From: Grammothele lineata
Lineage: Eukaryota; Basidiomycota; Agaricomycetes; Polyporales; Polyporaceae
DNA: 64,000 nucleotides
Direction: 5' to 3'
Assembly (NCBI GenBank): GCA_002150815.3
Contig: NDFF03000324.1
Location: forward strand, 1 to 64,000
Position numbers and translations under genes: made by a program. Below, piece by piece: positions 1 through 11,900 of this stretch. The notes beneath the pieces were generated by a model, which was given only the letters and a program-made list of their open reading frames with translations, was not told the origin of the DNA and did not search any database. The stretch's first letter is position 1. The number at the start of each line of letters is the position of its first letter.

Positions 1-368
1 CCCTAGTCTCGGAGTCATTCGAGCCGCGATCTGCGTCGTCCTCGCTGCTCTCATCCTCCTCCTCCACCTCGACTCGTAGCTTCGGTTCTGGTGGCAGAAA
101 ATGGCCCCTCACCATAGGCTTAGGGAGGGAAAATGCTTCCTTCTTCTCCTTTGTGCCCGCTTTTGCCTCGTTCCATGCCTCCACCTCCACCTTCCATTCC
201 GCCTTCGTGGCACCGCTTGTTCTCCGCCTTCCTCTCCTCCTCACGGATGTTCCACAATACGTGCGCCTCCAAGCAGCTTACCTTATTCATCCTGCGGGCC
301 TCCTTCTTCACCGCCTCTCTCTCCTGCCATGCTATTTGCTTCTCCGCGTGCCCAAAGAAAGAAGTCAT
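1..368 (-). CDS. Partial charged/acidic hypothetical protein, off left edge
   Basis: Unrecognised with certainty. On the minus strand a first exon (368 down to 282, ATG at 368) reads a Lys/Glu/Arg-rich helix. A GTAAGC donor at 281 and a CGAAG acceptor ending at 203 remove 79 nt and restore a frame that stays open to base 1. The joined product has Trp/Glu/Lys-rich repeats (KAEWKVEVEAWNEAKAG), a basic-proline stretch (LPKPMVRGHFLPPEPK) and an acidic Ser/Asp/Glu tail. This layout resembles the low-complexity C-termini of pogo/CENP-B-type transposase-derived ORFs of Agaricomycetes, but that is an impression from composition only. No catalytic domain is visible. The ATG at 368 may be internal, because a CTCAG acceptor lies just upstream of it. 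Confidence 0.35.
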
Positions 369-399
369 CTCCTGAGAAAAACGAGAGTGGTAGTGCTAA

Positions 400-2930
400 G
401 CAAGATTGAACAAATACAATTTTCTCTTCATTGCCAGCATACAGGGCTGCGCTGCCAGCAGACACCCCGAGCCCGCTCCCATGTCGCTCCCGTTCACGCT
501 TGAGAGCTGTGTACACTCCCGCGCAGGCGTAGGTGGCGGGCCGGGCCCGACGCGCGCCTAAATCGCGGCAAGACGCCGCTGCGCCCTCCTCGGCTTTATT
601 CGTCGGGTCATGATGCATGCCATGGATTGTTGGTCCCAAAACACACATAGAAATGTAATACAGACCTAGAACTTTCTGCAGAAACCCGTTACGAAGCAAA
701 AAAACCCTTTGAAGGGCCATGAACTTGTTTATACAATTTCCGAGTGTATATTTCACCTGTTTCATCTACCCATCTTCGCGGATTTTTCGCTCCCATGGAT
801 CCACAAAGCAAAAACTGTTACACTACACTTCTCAGGCTCTGGAAGTACGAACAAAACAAGCCCGAAATGGGGCAGATACACGAAGATTTGAATGTACAGC
901 GGCAATCTGTCTCATTGACAGGGGGTGTCTCATAGACGCGTAGATGACTGTATGGGCGTGTCAGTCACTATGATTACGCAGCTGTTGGTGACTGGCACTG
1001 CTAAACTTGCAGAAGGTGGACGAGCGCGCCGCCCGAGATCCTGGGGGCGGCGCGAGCCCGCTGGATCGACGATCCGGGAATCCACAGCGGAGGCGCACAA
1101 GACAGTCAGCACAGCAGATCCAAGCTAGGAAGGCGCAGTGTACCGGGTGCAGTGAGAGGAGGAGGCGCAGCAGTCACCAGAACGCAGGCGAACAAGCTGA
1201 GCTCGTCGGGCGTCTTGCTCCGGCGGTTGCTCCAGGCGCGCCGCAAGCCCGCTTCTCTCCGGTGGGGGGATCTCGGTTTCGGGCTTCATGGTGGCAGGCG
1301 TGTACGTACGCACACCACCTTCCGGGCGCATCGCGCGGGGACGCGTCCGGATTCAACCCTCGAGGCACTTGCCTGTGCGCCCGTCATGGCGAGTCAAAGT
1401 CCGCAAAAGGCATGGAAGGACGTGCGCGAGGCCGCGAAGCCCTGCAGTTGCAGCGGTTCGCCGTCTTTGGCTCGCCGGACAGACCAGACCGTGGCCGCGG
1501 GAGGAGCGCCGCATCCGGCGGCACGGCGGCTGCCGGCCAGCCTCAAGCTCCCTCGCGAATCGCACGCGGGCGGCGTGCAGTCGCACTCGCGATCGGGTGG
1601 GCGGCGGTGCTTTCGCGGTCGCAATCACGGCCGCGCCGACTGCGGCCACGGCGCCGGTCAACCACCCTATGGTTGACCGGCGACGCTGCGGCTGACGGTG
1701 GGGAACGCTTCGAGGAATGGGCACCTTTGTACTTTCGCGTGGCGTAACATGATGAACTTGCCAAGCGTAACAGACGACTTTGATGTTCAGGGGACGTCGG
1801 CCATTCGGTGGTTGATCAGACGCATAGGGCGCGGCGACACGAACGGCGAACAGCACATCTCTGGGACGCCACGATATCGCGCGCGTCATGTTTTAGACTG
1901 CACGCGGTGCAATGGGCCCACTCGGTACAGTGCTGTGCCCGACTCTTCGCCGTGGCTCTGGGCACGGTTGTCTGACCCTGAAACGTCCGTTGTGAGAGGG
2001 CTCGCGTGGCCATGACGGGATGCTGTCAACATTGACAGCGTGACAATCACAAGGAGCCCTGCAAAAGAGAGTAACGACACGGCACACTGAGTTGGCCGAA
2101 TAAAATTAAGTCGAGCTCTACGGTAACAGTCCTAGTAGTACGGCGACGACGGCCGTCGTGAGGGTGGGGCATATGTACATGTGCTTACCGCGTCAGGGAA
2201 GGCTGATACGGTGGTCGGCGGAGCAATGAGACGTCTGGAGCGGAGAGGACGGGGGAGGCGATACTACGAATGGGGATAAGACATCAGAGCACTAACGAGA
2301 ACGTGGATGGTAAGCAAGCGAGAACGAGGCAAGAAGCAGATGATCAGCGGATAGCAGTGGAGAGTCATATACATGCGTGGCGGTTTTTTTTTGTGAGAAG
2401 AGAACGCTCGGACCCTGGGGATAGCGACGAGACTCTGCCAATGAACCCGGCCGGGAATTGACGGCGCCGGGCCACGGGAGCTGTAAAGACGCATTTCGTC
2501 AACAGGCGGCTGATACGAGGTGATCCTTGGGTGAGTTCTTGGAGAACATTTTGTAGCCAGGAAATCTCCGAGCGCGTCACTAGGCGACAACGAAGGTGAG
2601 GCCATACTTGCGAAGGCTTCCTCGCCGGGCGCACTCACTGCCTCTCTGAGGTCGATAGAGAAGCTGAGAGGGGCAACCATCGGATGGTTGGACTTCCGGC
2701 GTGAAGTCCAGCCCGGCTGGCGAGCAAAGGCCGCCTGGGATAAGGCTCGGCTAACCACGGTAAGCTAGAGACTAGGGAGATAGAAACGAAGATGCGGTGA
2801 AAGCGGACGTTCGGGTCTGGAGGAAGCGCGTGGTTAGGCGGTTGGTCCAGTGTGCAGACCATCAACTCACCTGTGTATATTACACTGTTCGTATATACAA
2901 TACAGAGGGATTTCAAACACGGATTTTGAA
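400..2930. other. Gene-poor GC-rich region with hairpins
   Basis: No convincing gene. The open frames around 1007-1889 lie on both strands at once in GC-rich sequence and begin at non-ATG codons, which is what GC richness alone produces. Short perfect inverted repeats occur at 1654-1680 (11-bp arms, 5-nt loop), 2674-2690 (8-bp arms, 1-nt spacer) and 2691-2708 (6-bp arms). This may be decayed mobile-element sequence, but no transposase or long terminal repeat could be recognised. Confidence 0.4.
1654..1680. repeat. Perfect inverted repeat (11-bp arms)
   Basis: CCGGTCAACCA (1654-1664), loop CCCTA, then TGGTTGACCGG (1670-1680). The arms are exact complements, and weaker pairing extends a few bases outward. 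The function is unknown. It is not next to any recognised gene end, so a terminator role is unsupported. Confidence 0.7.
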
Positions 2931-2939
2931 GGCAGGCGT

Positions 2940-4458
2940 TCAGAGCTTGGTCCAGTCGACACAGCCATCGGGCCCGTACTTCTCGGAAAGCCAGTCGTTC
3001 GCCTTCTTGAAATGGCCGTTGCCCAAGAACCCACGGTTCGCGCTGAGCGGGGAAGGGTGCTGGCGGTTAGGTAGGGTCGTAGCGCCACACATTTAGTCAA
3101 TGCTGACAAAAGGTAAATTTGCGCGAAACACTCACGGCGCTCGTCAGGATGAGGTGCTTTTTCTGCACGACCACACGGGACAAATTTCAAAAAGGTTGAG
3201 CCCTCGCGTCAAGGCGTAGACGCATGGACGCACCTTGTCGAGCTTCGCGACGCGCTTTGCGGCCCAGGCCCCCCATGCGAGGAAGACGATGCCGCGGCCG
3301 CGACCGGCCTTGCTCCCGAGGTTGGCACCCCCATAGCGGTCGACGACGTCCACGACCTTGTCCGTGAACTCCTCCCAGCCCTGCTTGGAGTGGGAGCCCG
3401 CGTCCCCCGCCCGGACGGTCAGGGCGGTGTTGAGCAGGAGGACACCATTCTCTGCCCATCCCGTGAGATTGCTGCGGTTGTGAAGGGACTCAGGGGATTG
3501 TTCGAGCGGCTGAGAAATGAGACGATCTCACCCGTGCTTCGGCGGTTCAAAGGCGGGGTACTCCGCCTTGATCTCGGCGTAGATCTGGGAGAAAGTGAGC
3601 GCTGATACGGGGCAATGTTATTTAGACACACATTCCGCAGAGATGGAGGAACTGCGACGCCTTGAGGCACGGAAAAGCACAGGCCTTTCAAGAGAAAAGA
3701 GAAGGTGAGCAAGAGAGTTCCACTAAAATACGAGAGAATCGAACTTACCGTGCGCCTGGCCCGGACCGTGATACGGATCTTGTCCGATGATGACAACCTT
3801 CACGCGCCCCAGGGGCGTTAGATTGGACCACGAATATATGTTCTTCGCTGATAGGGATACGGGGTGAGAACACGAGGCGTGCCACGAACAAAAGTTCGCT
3901 CACGCGCCGGATAGACTTTGAGGTTCGGTGCACTATCGTTTGGGCCCTTGACGCCCTGATCGTATAGGAACCTCTTTAGCTTGAGGAAGTAGGGCTGGCG
4001 AATCTCGTCCTTGAGTAATTTCAACCTAATGCACGTTATGACCACGTCAAAAGAGCCCATATCAATGGACAGAGTGCTTACCAACTCATGCCCATGGTCT
4101 CGCATTCCAACGCGAGCAATTTCTTCTCCTCATCGGAGAAAGTATTTTGAAACTCGGTGAGCGAGAACGGGATGGAGTTCAATGATGGGTTGGCTGACAG
4201 GGTTTTCGCCCTCTTGGCCGCAGGTGCGGAAGACGTAGAGGATGAAGCATTTGAAGGGACTTTAGAGAACATGTCCATAAGAGACTTCTGGCGCTTCGTA
4301 GCCCCTGTTGCAGTCTTCTTCTCCGTGGTCTTGGTCCCATCGGATTCTGTAGTTGCGACCGCCGTCTTCTCCGCGGTGACTGCCACGTTCTCCTTCGCCA
4401 CTGTCTTTGTGGAAGTCTCAAGGTCCTCGAGGTACACGACGGTAGGTTTCTTGTCCAT
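2940..4458 (-). CDS. UNG1: Uracil-DNA glycosylase
   Basis: Base-excision-repair enzyme (family 1 UDG) that removes uracil from DNA in nucleus and mitochondria. The spliced model reads [14 protein letters not shown]..., a Ser/Thr/Lys-rich leader with a PCNA-box-like QKSLMDMF, then the catalytic motif [13 protein letters not shown] at about 3735-3800 (Asp is the general base) and the late motif [12 protein letters not shown] (His, leucine loop) at about 3020-3140. It ends CVDWTKL-stop. Introns were placed after ETMGMS(W), after YPA, after GQAH, after VPPSLRN, after KLDK and after LILTSA, and each restores the family sequence. The start is ATG at 4458. The frame stays open upstream to about 4650, but only from a GTG, so no longer ATG-initiated form exists in that exon. 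It is divergent from the dolichol kinase model, whose first ATG is 88 bp away. Length is about 340 aa, normal for fungal UDG. Confidence 0.95.
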
Positions 4459-4546
4459 TTTGACGCGTTGAAACACAATCTTCGGTTGATGAGATGTAAA
4501 GAGGGATGAACAAGAGCCTTGCGAAGGAGACGACGAAGAGGGGATA

Positions 4547-7500
4547 ATGAACGCGTCGACGCGTCGCAACGCGAAAGTGGCTGCGGGGCGCGGGACTCGG
4601 CCGGACGCGGCCGAGATTAGATCAGATCGGCGTCGGTCAATTTCTGGCACGTGCTACGTCCGTGTCGCCCGGATACGAGCGCTAAGCGAAAGCTCACGGA
4701 GGCCTGAGAGCTCTGGGGAACTTCCGCCGGGCACTGTTCGACGCGCGTACGCCCGCTTTTCCCTTTCCATCACCGTCGCCGGCGGTACCGCGTCTTACAA
4801 GCTGCCTCGGTCACCCTCCTCACCCTCCCCACCCGCCCGGAAGCCCTCCGGACGCGCCCCGTCCAGGAGAGCCCGTGTACATTCGAAACGTCGGCCATCA
4901 CATTCCTCTGGGGCTCTTCCGCCACCAGTTTCGCAGTCGCCACAGCAGGGATGGAGTACAAGCTATCAGGCTGGATCTTCCAGGTACGCCTGACCTAATG
5001 CTTCGTCTCCGGAAGGGAAAGCCAAGTAACGTTTCCGGTCGTGGCGTGTAGCTCTGACTCCGAGAACGATCTCACGAGCGACGATGAGAGAACGGACGGC
5101 GGCCGCCAGGACGGTCGTGGGCGGCAGCCCACTCAGCGGAAGATAGGCACGCAGAGAAAGGAGGCCAAGACGAACAGTGCGTTCCTCGTCAGGCAGGGTA
5201 GCGGCCAATCGTTGTCTAGCAATTCGAGACGGAGCAGCCCGTCCAGGCTGTACGAGCGGAGGACGTTCACGCGCTCGAGGTCCCCCGCGGTCAAGCCACC
5301 CTCTGACGGCGCTCTGAACGGCGTACAGCGTCCCGGGTCTCCTTCGCTCTTCTCACGAAGCAAGCATAATCCTCCTGTGGCTATTCGCTCCCTGTTCCCG
5401 AGCACGACCTGCCTCCACGTTCGCCTCCCCGGGACGAGACTGAAGGTCTCGTTTGATACACGACAAGCTCTAGAGAACACGCTACTACTATGCTCCGTTG
5501 GGTACTCTGCGGTCAAAATCCGTGCCTTCGCGGCGGGCCCTTTCGAACCCGACATGTGGATATCAATAGGTGGCGAACCCTCGGCATGTCCTTATGTGTT
5601 CGTGCTGACCCCGATGCGATACCAGAACTCGCATTGCTAGTTATTGCATCAATAGTGTATTGTACGTGGACCAGAGTTACGTGGACCCGACTACCTAAGG
5701 ACTTATCGGAGCGGCCGCCGACACCTCCGTCTCGTCCTTCTTCACCGTTGCCCCGCTTGGCTGAACGCGATGGAAGACGAGTTCCCCCACCCCTCAATTT
5801 GACGGATGGGTCCCCTAGGAGTCGTGACACAGGCTACGTGTGGATGACGGTCCCGAAAAATTACAGGTCTGACTTTGTTCACCGCTCGTACGAGTGCGCG
5901 CATGTGTCATCTTGCTGACTGTATGCTAGGAACGCGCAGGACGACGGTATTCTTACCGGGCTCCTCGGGGGGCCTCTTGTCGCCGCTGCACTGTTGTATA
6001 TCTCGCTCGCTATGTCGGCATCCGACCCTCCAGGCGACCCGCTGCCGCCCGGCTGGCTCATTGAACCACCAATGTCCATACCTGGTTCGACGCCGCTCGA
6101 GGCGCTTCTCCTTTCGCGACGTTACTTGGTCAGCCAAGCAACATTCTGCGCGACGATCCTGTTAGTACACGTCATAGCATCTTGGGTCACAGAAGCTCGG
6201 CACCGGCGGAAGCTTGTCATACCCGAGGGCGAAGTGAGCTCTGTGCCGCGGAAGGAAAGCCGACGCGCGTACTTGTACGTATTATTCACGTTCAGCGTGA
6301 CGTTGTGGATCCTGTGTGTGCGCATCGCGCTCAAGGAGACAAAGCTGGGAATCTGGCAGAGTGCGTGCCTCGCCGATGTTCCCGTGCGTTTGTGTCGTGT
6401 TGATGACGCTTCGCAGGCATGTCTTACATCGACGTCATTGCGAGTTCTCTGTTCTTCCAGTTCTCTCTCTACGTCTGCGCGCGGCTCGCGCACCGCGGGT
6501 TCACGTTCGGAGAGCTTGGCCTAGTATCTTTTGGGGCTACAGTCCTATTCGTGGAGCTCATGGACCTAACCACCGCAAAGGCGAGTGTCCTCGGAGCAAT
6601 TCTAAAACCTAGTTTCTAACCGTGGATGTGACCGCAGCTATTCCCATCTACCACAGCCTATATCCGGACGTTCCGTCTGCCCACTCCGCTGCTCATATAC
6701 CAAATCGCCCTCATCCCCGGCTCGCTTCTCACTGGCTTCCTTCTCTCGCCATTGCTCTACCTCTCCCGGCACATCGCGCAGCGCCCCGTACGCCGGCTGC
6801 GCTACCCACAAGAAAAGCAGAAGCACCGACGCCTGCTCGCGCTCGGCTTCTACGCGGGCGCGTTGGTCGTTGTCGTTGGGCTCGTCGGACTTTGGACCGG
6901 GTGGTGTCTCGCAGGTACCGGGGGCCGCTGGCGTAATCCATGGGTGTATGGGGCGCTCTGGATGTTGGAAGGAAAGAAGAAGTGGACGCGGCCGGCGTTG
7001 GTAGGATATTGGGGGCTGCTTATCGGCGTCAGCGTTGCGGGCTGGACGAGGCAGCTCGCGCGCAGCCGACGATGGAGGCAGTGGAATGTACGCACTCACG
7101 GCAGCGTCCAGCTCGGGGCGGGTGGAGGGGGAGGGATTGCGGAGGGGCTCATCGTGCCGTCCAGTCCGCGGTACAGTATCGTGCCTGGGCCGTCTTCCGG
7201 CTACGGCGCAACTGCCCCGGCTCAAGCTCAAGTCCAAGTCCAGGGGACATCCGCCGCAGCCGCCGCTCAACCGAGCGGACAGCAATTGAACGGGAGCCCC
7301 AAGGTGTTGCCTGCGGAACTGAGCGACCCCAGCGCGCCGTCAACGCCGGCGGCGGTGGAAGGCATGGGGGCTGCGTACGGGCTGCGGCTACCGAACCTCC
7401 CGGACTTGCCAAACGGGGCGCACCTGTCGCACGTGGCGACGGACCTGCTGGACGCGGCGGACAAGCACGTCCCGACACTGAGCGTGAACGCGCGGCGCAA

Positions 7501-8501
7501 GTTCTTCCACGCGCTCGCGGTGGCCATGTTCGTGCCCGGGATCGCGGTCGACGTGCGTCATCCCTTTTCATTCTTTATCCTTTCTATTGCACAGAGACCC
7601 GGTCGGAGTATCGCTTGCTTACCTTTGTCTGTGTCTCTCTAATGTCTCACATCCAGGCGGCGTTCACGCACCTCGCGTTCAGCGGTGCGTTCGCGCTGTT
7701 CACGTTCACGGAGTACGTGCGCTACTTTGCGCTGTACCCGTTCGGGGCGGTGGTGCACCTGTTCATGAACGAGTTCCTGGACTCGAAGGACAGCGGGACA
7801 GCGATCCTGAGCCACTTTTACCTGCTAACCGGCTGCGCGAACTCGGTCTGGTTCGAGGGGTAAGTAAGCGGTTTCAGGCGGGTGTCTGGGCTAGTGGAAA
7901 GTGCCGCGCTAACGGCTGCGGGCGGGGGCGCGGTCACCTTGACGGCGGCGCGCGCCGCGGGAACATTCGTAGGCCCTCGAAACTTTTGCAGTTTTCAGGA
8001 ACGCTGGTCTTAGGGGTCGGCGACGCGCTGGTGGGTGCTCCTCTTTCTAGGCTCTTCGATCGTGGTTAGGCCGGGGCTGAATGTGGCTGCGGTGTATGAT
8101 CGGTGGCGACGACTGGACTGGCAGGCCTCGATCACGGGGAAACGGCTGGGACGACACCGGTGGTTCGCGGCGAACCCGAAGACGATAGAAGGGAGCGGGG
8201 GGTTCATGGTCTCTGTATGGGCGTGCGGGTGGGTGCTGCGTGCGATTGGGACGGTAGAACGGTTCTCGGTGAGTGGCAAGGCCCAAGAGGCCGGCGTAGG
8301 CGGAGGTGGAGAGACAGGGCAGGAACCGAGACTGACTGACGCAATGGCGGGCGCCTGTGCGCTCTCACGCAGATGGGCCGGTTCGGAATGGCGGCGGGGT
8401 TAGCAGGGTGCCTGGAAGCGTTCAGCGTGCAGAATGACAACCTGACGCTGCCGCTGTACATGTGGGCGATGGTTGTGCTGCTAGATGTTGTAGAGTTGTA
8501 G
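4547..8501 (+). CDS. SEC59: Dolichol kinase
   Basis: CTP-dependent kinase of the ER membrane that makes dolichyl phosphate, the lipid carrier for N-glycans, O-mannose and GPI anchors. A long Ser/Arg/Pro-rich cytosolic leader (exon from ATG 4547, then an SR-rich exon from 5047) is followed by many membrane segments, the motif WMTVPKNYR, the conserved RRKFFHALAVAMFVPG block (about 7495-7545), the HFYLLTGCANSVWFEG segment and the CTP-binding motif GVGDALAS (8015-8140, split by an intron). It ends LYMWAMVVLLDVVEL. About nine introns each restore frame. The one at 6581-6637 uses a GC donor (GCGAGT...CAG). The N-terminus is the weakest part. ATG 4951 is another possible start but is not in phase with the next exon. 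Confidence 0.9.
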
Positions 8502-8966
8502 ACGAGGAATGGCAAACGCGGTTCGCGGCTGGGACATTGAGGACTCGGAGACGCCGAATGACGGGACGCCAGACTGGCGGTACGGGGGCCCGGGGCTGGC
8601 ACGTGCGTTGAATTGATGGGAGGGAGCGATGACGTCGACGGATACCGCCACCGGGGTCTGAATGGGTGGTGGGAGACGCCGGCGGGAGATCAGTTGCTCG
8701 GCTGGAGCGTCTGCCCATACTTACAGCGTCTCTAGCCTCTCTTCTCTCAGTCTCTCTCCAACGCTCGCTGCCTCGCCCTGCCATCCGCCGCCTCCCGTCC
8801 AGCTCTGCGCGAGCCCAGCTCTGCCACGGCCTGCCCCACCTGCCCGCTCGCCGCCTCTCTTCTACTCCACCCGCCACGCGTCCGCTGCCCCTCCGCCCTG
8901 CCCATGTCGCCTTCCCCGCACGCCCTCTAGCATCCGCCCTCCCCCGTCCGCACGTCCGTCCTGCTC

Positions 8967-11900
8967 ATGGACCACTCCGTCCGCTTCGCTCCATCCGACC
9001 AGATCTTCTCCCCCGCACCGCACCCGCCGCCCGACGACATTCATCTCGCCCTCGCCGCCTCCACCTCCGCCGCCATCCTCCTCCCCGCCATCCCCCGCCT
9101 CGCCCCGCCTTTAACCAAACATCCAAAGATCCGCAGACGCCCATCCACCGCATCCACAGCAGAGGATAAACGCGATTTCCTCCCCCCGGCCCCGCCCATG
9201 GGCGACTTTACTCCATCCGCCTTCTCCCCCGTATCCGAGGGCGTCGACCCCAGCCTCGCCTGGGCTGCCGACCGCAAGGAGCGCCGATCAGCGTCCTGCG
9301 AGGACAAGACCCTCCAGGACATGAACCTCAAGGCCAACGCTGCCGTCGCGGGCCTCCGTGCCGAGGCGTCGCGTCTCGCCGTGCTAGGTGCGTCCTCTCA
9401 GCAGGCCCCACACGACCGCTGCGCAGGGCAACGGTTGACGGCCTCTCCGCCTGCCCGGATAGATGCCCTCCCGACTCCCTTCGACCCGTCCCCGGACGGC
9501 CAGCCCCACTTGACTCACAGCGCTTCCTCAGCACGCGACACGAACATGTTCGAGCCGGATTACGACTGGGCGACCTTCATCCACGCGTACTCGATGGGCC
9601 GATGGGATCCCCTCAAGACCCCCCTCCAGCCCCGCTCTCATCTCACCGTACCGAGCCTCTCGTCCACGTCGCTCGTCACGCTGGACACCTCTGTCGGCGG
9701 CCTCGATTCTGATGCCATGTTCGATTCGCCTGAGATGGACTCTGTCCCGGATTGGAGACCGGCGGAGACGCCGTACGAGCCGCCATCCAGCCGAGCGCCA
9801 CCCCCGCCCGTGTCCAATTCAGTAATGGCTATCCAAGAAGCCCCCCGCGCCCAGGCCTCTGACGCATCTCCATCTTCGGTATCCCAAGCGAGCTCCTCGA
9901 CTGTCGAGGCCCCGCAGAGTCCGAAGAGGCCCGCAAAGCAGCTCAATGTCCCGCTCAACCTGGGGCCGTTCTCGCACCGCCTGCGAAATTCTTTCGCTGA
10001 CATGCGCACGTCTGCGGGGTTGCATGGGGCCCCGCTGCTGGAGGGCTCGCGCATCCCCATTCCCCCCGCCGACGCGACCGCTACCGCGGCTGCTATTCGG
10101 CTGGCTGCGGCACGGGTCTCGGTCGCTCCGCTTGCCCTCCCTTCGCCCGAGCATGAGCTCACAGATCCGATGCGGGGTGTCACGGCGACGATCCCTGGGT
10201 CTCACCCCGACGTTTTTGTGCACGAGAGCGTGCCTCTGCTGTCGCCCAATACGGTGCGGAAAACCCGGCTGAGCAGCTTTTGGCAGGGAACGCAGGATGT
10301 GGAGGAGTCGCTGGCGGCGCACATGCGCGCTGCTTCGACTGATGTTGATCCCGTGGAGTCCACCGACACCGATGCCAGTGAACTCCGTGACATCCCTCAG
10401 CCTCTCCCAGGGCCTCCTGCAAACGTCGTGCACGCCCCTCCCATCCACCACGCGCCCATCCCGCCCGCAAGCGCACCTATTATGTCCTCCCCCGAGCTCC
10501 AAGACGAAGATTACTTTGGTGCCATCGAGTCTTCCAAGCTCGGGAGTTACGCCGGCCCCTCCACCGCACTCATCGACCCCGCTCTCTCCCGCGCGCCGAA
10601 CGACATCTCGCGGCAGGTCTCCGCTCCTCCCTTCGACTCAGACGCTCAAACGGTGCCCGCCCTCCCGCGCCGGATCTGCCTGACGCGCCAAACGAGCGCC
10701 CCATTGCCGACGGCGTCGACACTGTACGAGCGGCGACTGCGCGCCGCACGGCCCGCGAGCGAGAGCGCAGTGAACCATCTCGCGGGACGCGCGGCGAAGG
10801 AGGAGCAGATGTTCGGCGAGCTCGGCTACCTCGCCCCGCCTAACCCGCCGAGCGAGCTGGAGCGGCGGCGGGCGTTGTATAAATACAACATATGGAACAC
10901 GACGAGGGACCCAAACTTTGACAGGATCGCGCATTTAGTCAAGTTGGTGTTCAGCACGCGGATAGTCATGATTGCGTTGATCGACGGGACGGAGCAGTGA
11001 GCGCGTTTTCATGTTGGGCTCAGCAAATGTTAACCGTAATTTATTGTGCGACAGGTTCCTCAAATCAGAGTGTAAGTGGCTGGTTGTCTAACAAAGGGTA
11101 GGGTCGCAGGGACTGACACATTGCGTACGCCAGCCGGCCTCGGCTGCAGCAGCATGCCCCGGACGAGCTCATTATGCGCTCATGCCATCCTACAGCAGTA
11201 CGTCTTCTCCCCTCTGTGGCCGCTGTAGAAGACCCGTTCACCCGAAACAGGGACGACGAGCCCATGGTGGTGCTCGATGCGCAGGACGACTGGCGGTTTG
11301 CCAAGAACGTACGTCACCGCACCCGCAAAAGGCAACACCACGTTCGATTTCGCTGACACCTGACGCAAATTTGCTTTTTTTATCCCGCAGCCCCTGGTGC
11401 TCGGACATCCGCACGTTCGGTTCTATGCAGGATGCCCCTTGAGGACGCAGGACGGGTTCAATATCGGAACGTGAGTGCTCCGATGCAGGGCGACACTAGG
11501 TTCGCGACTTGGTCTGGATGGGCCGCTGACGTCATGGGTGCCTGCTAGCCTCGCGATCATGGACGACACCCCGCGACGGGAGTTTAGCCCGCGCCAAAGG
11601 CATACGCTCAAGGAGTTCGCGGTATGTGTCACGCGCTTCTTCTGGTGCTGTCGACGTCAACTGACACGAGCGTAGCAAATCGCCATGCGAGAGCTGGAAC
11701 TGTGGAAAGACAAAGTAAGCGCTCTGACGCGTCCATCCAGATAGATACGTCTCTCACCAGCTATTCCACTATCTAGATCCAGCTTCGGATACGTGACCGC
11801 ATCCAGAGCTCGATGGAACAGTTCACGCGTGAGTGCCTCGAGGTTGACAAACAGGTGAACGAGGAGCAGCAACCGTCCACCCCCGCGCCGCCGCCGCGCC

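Noticed and set aside
1007..1889. Overlapping long open frames on both strands (up to 246 and 178 codons)
   Set aside because: GC-rich sequence keeps several frames open at once; the starts are non-ATG and no motif or intron pattern supports a gene.
4458..4650. N-terminal extension of UNG1 that could be a mitochondrial leader
   Set aside because: The upstream frame is open, but its only start is GTG; there is no in-frame ATG before 4458 in that exon.
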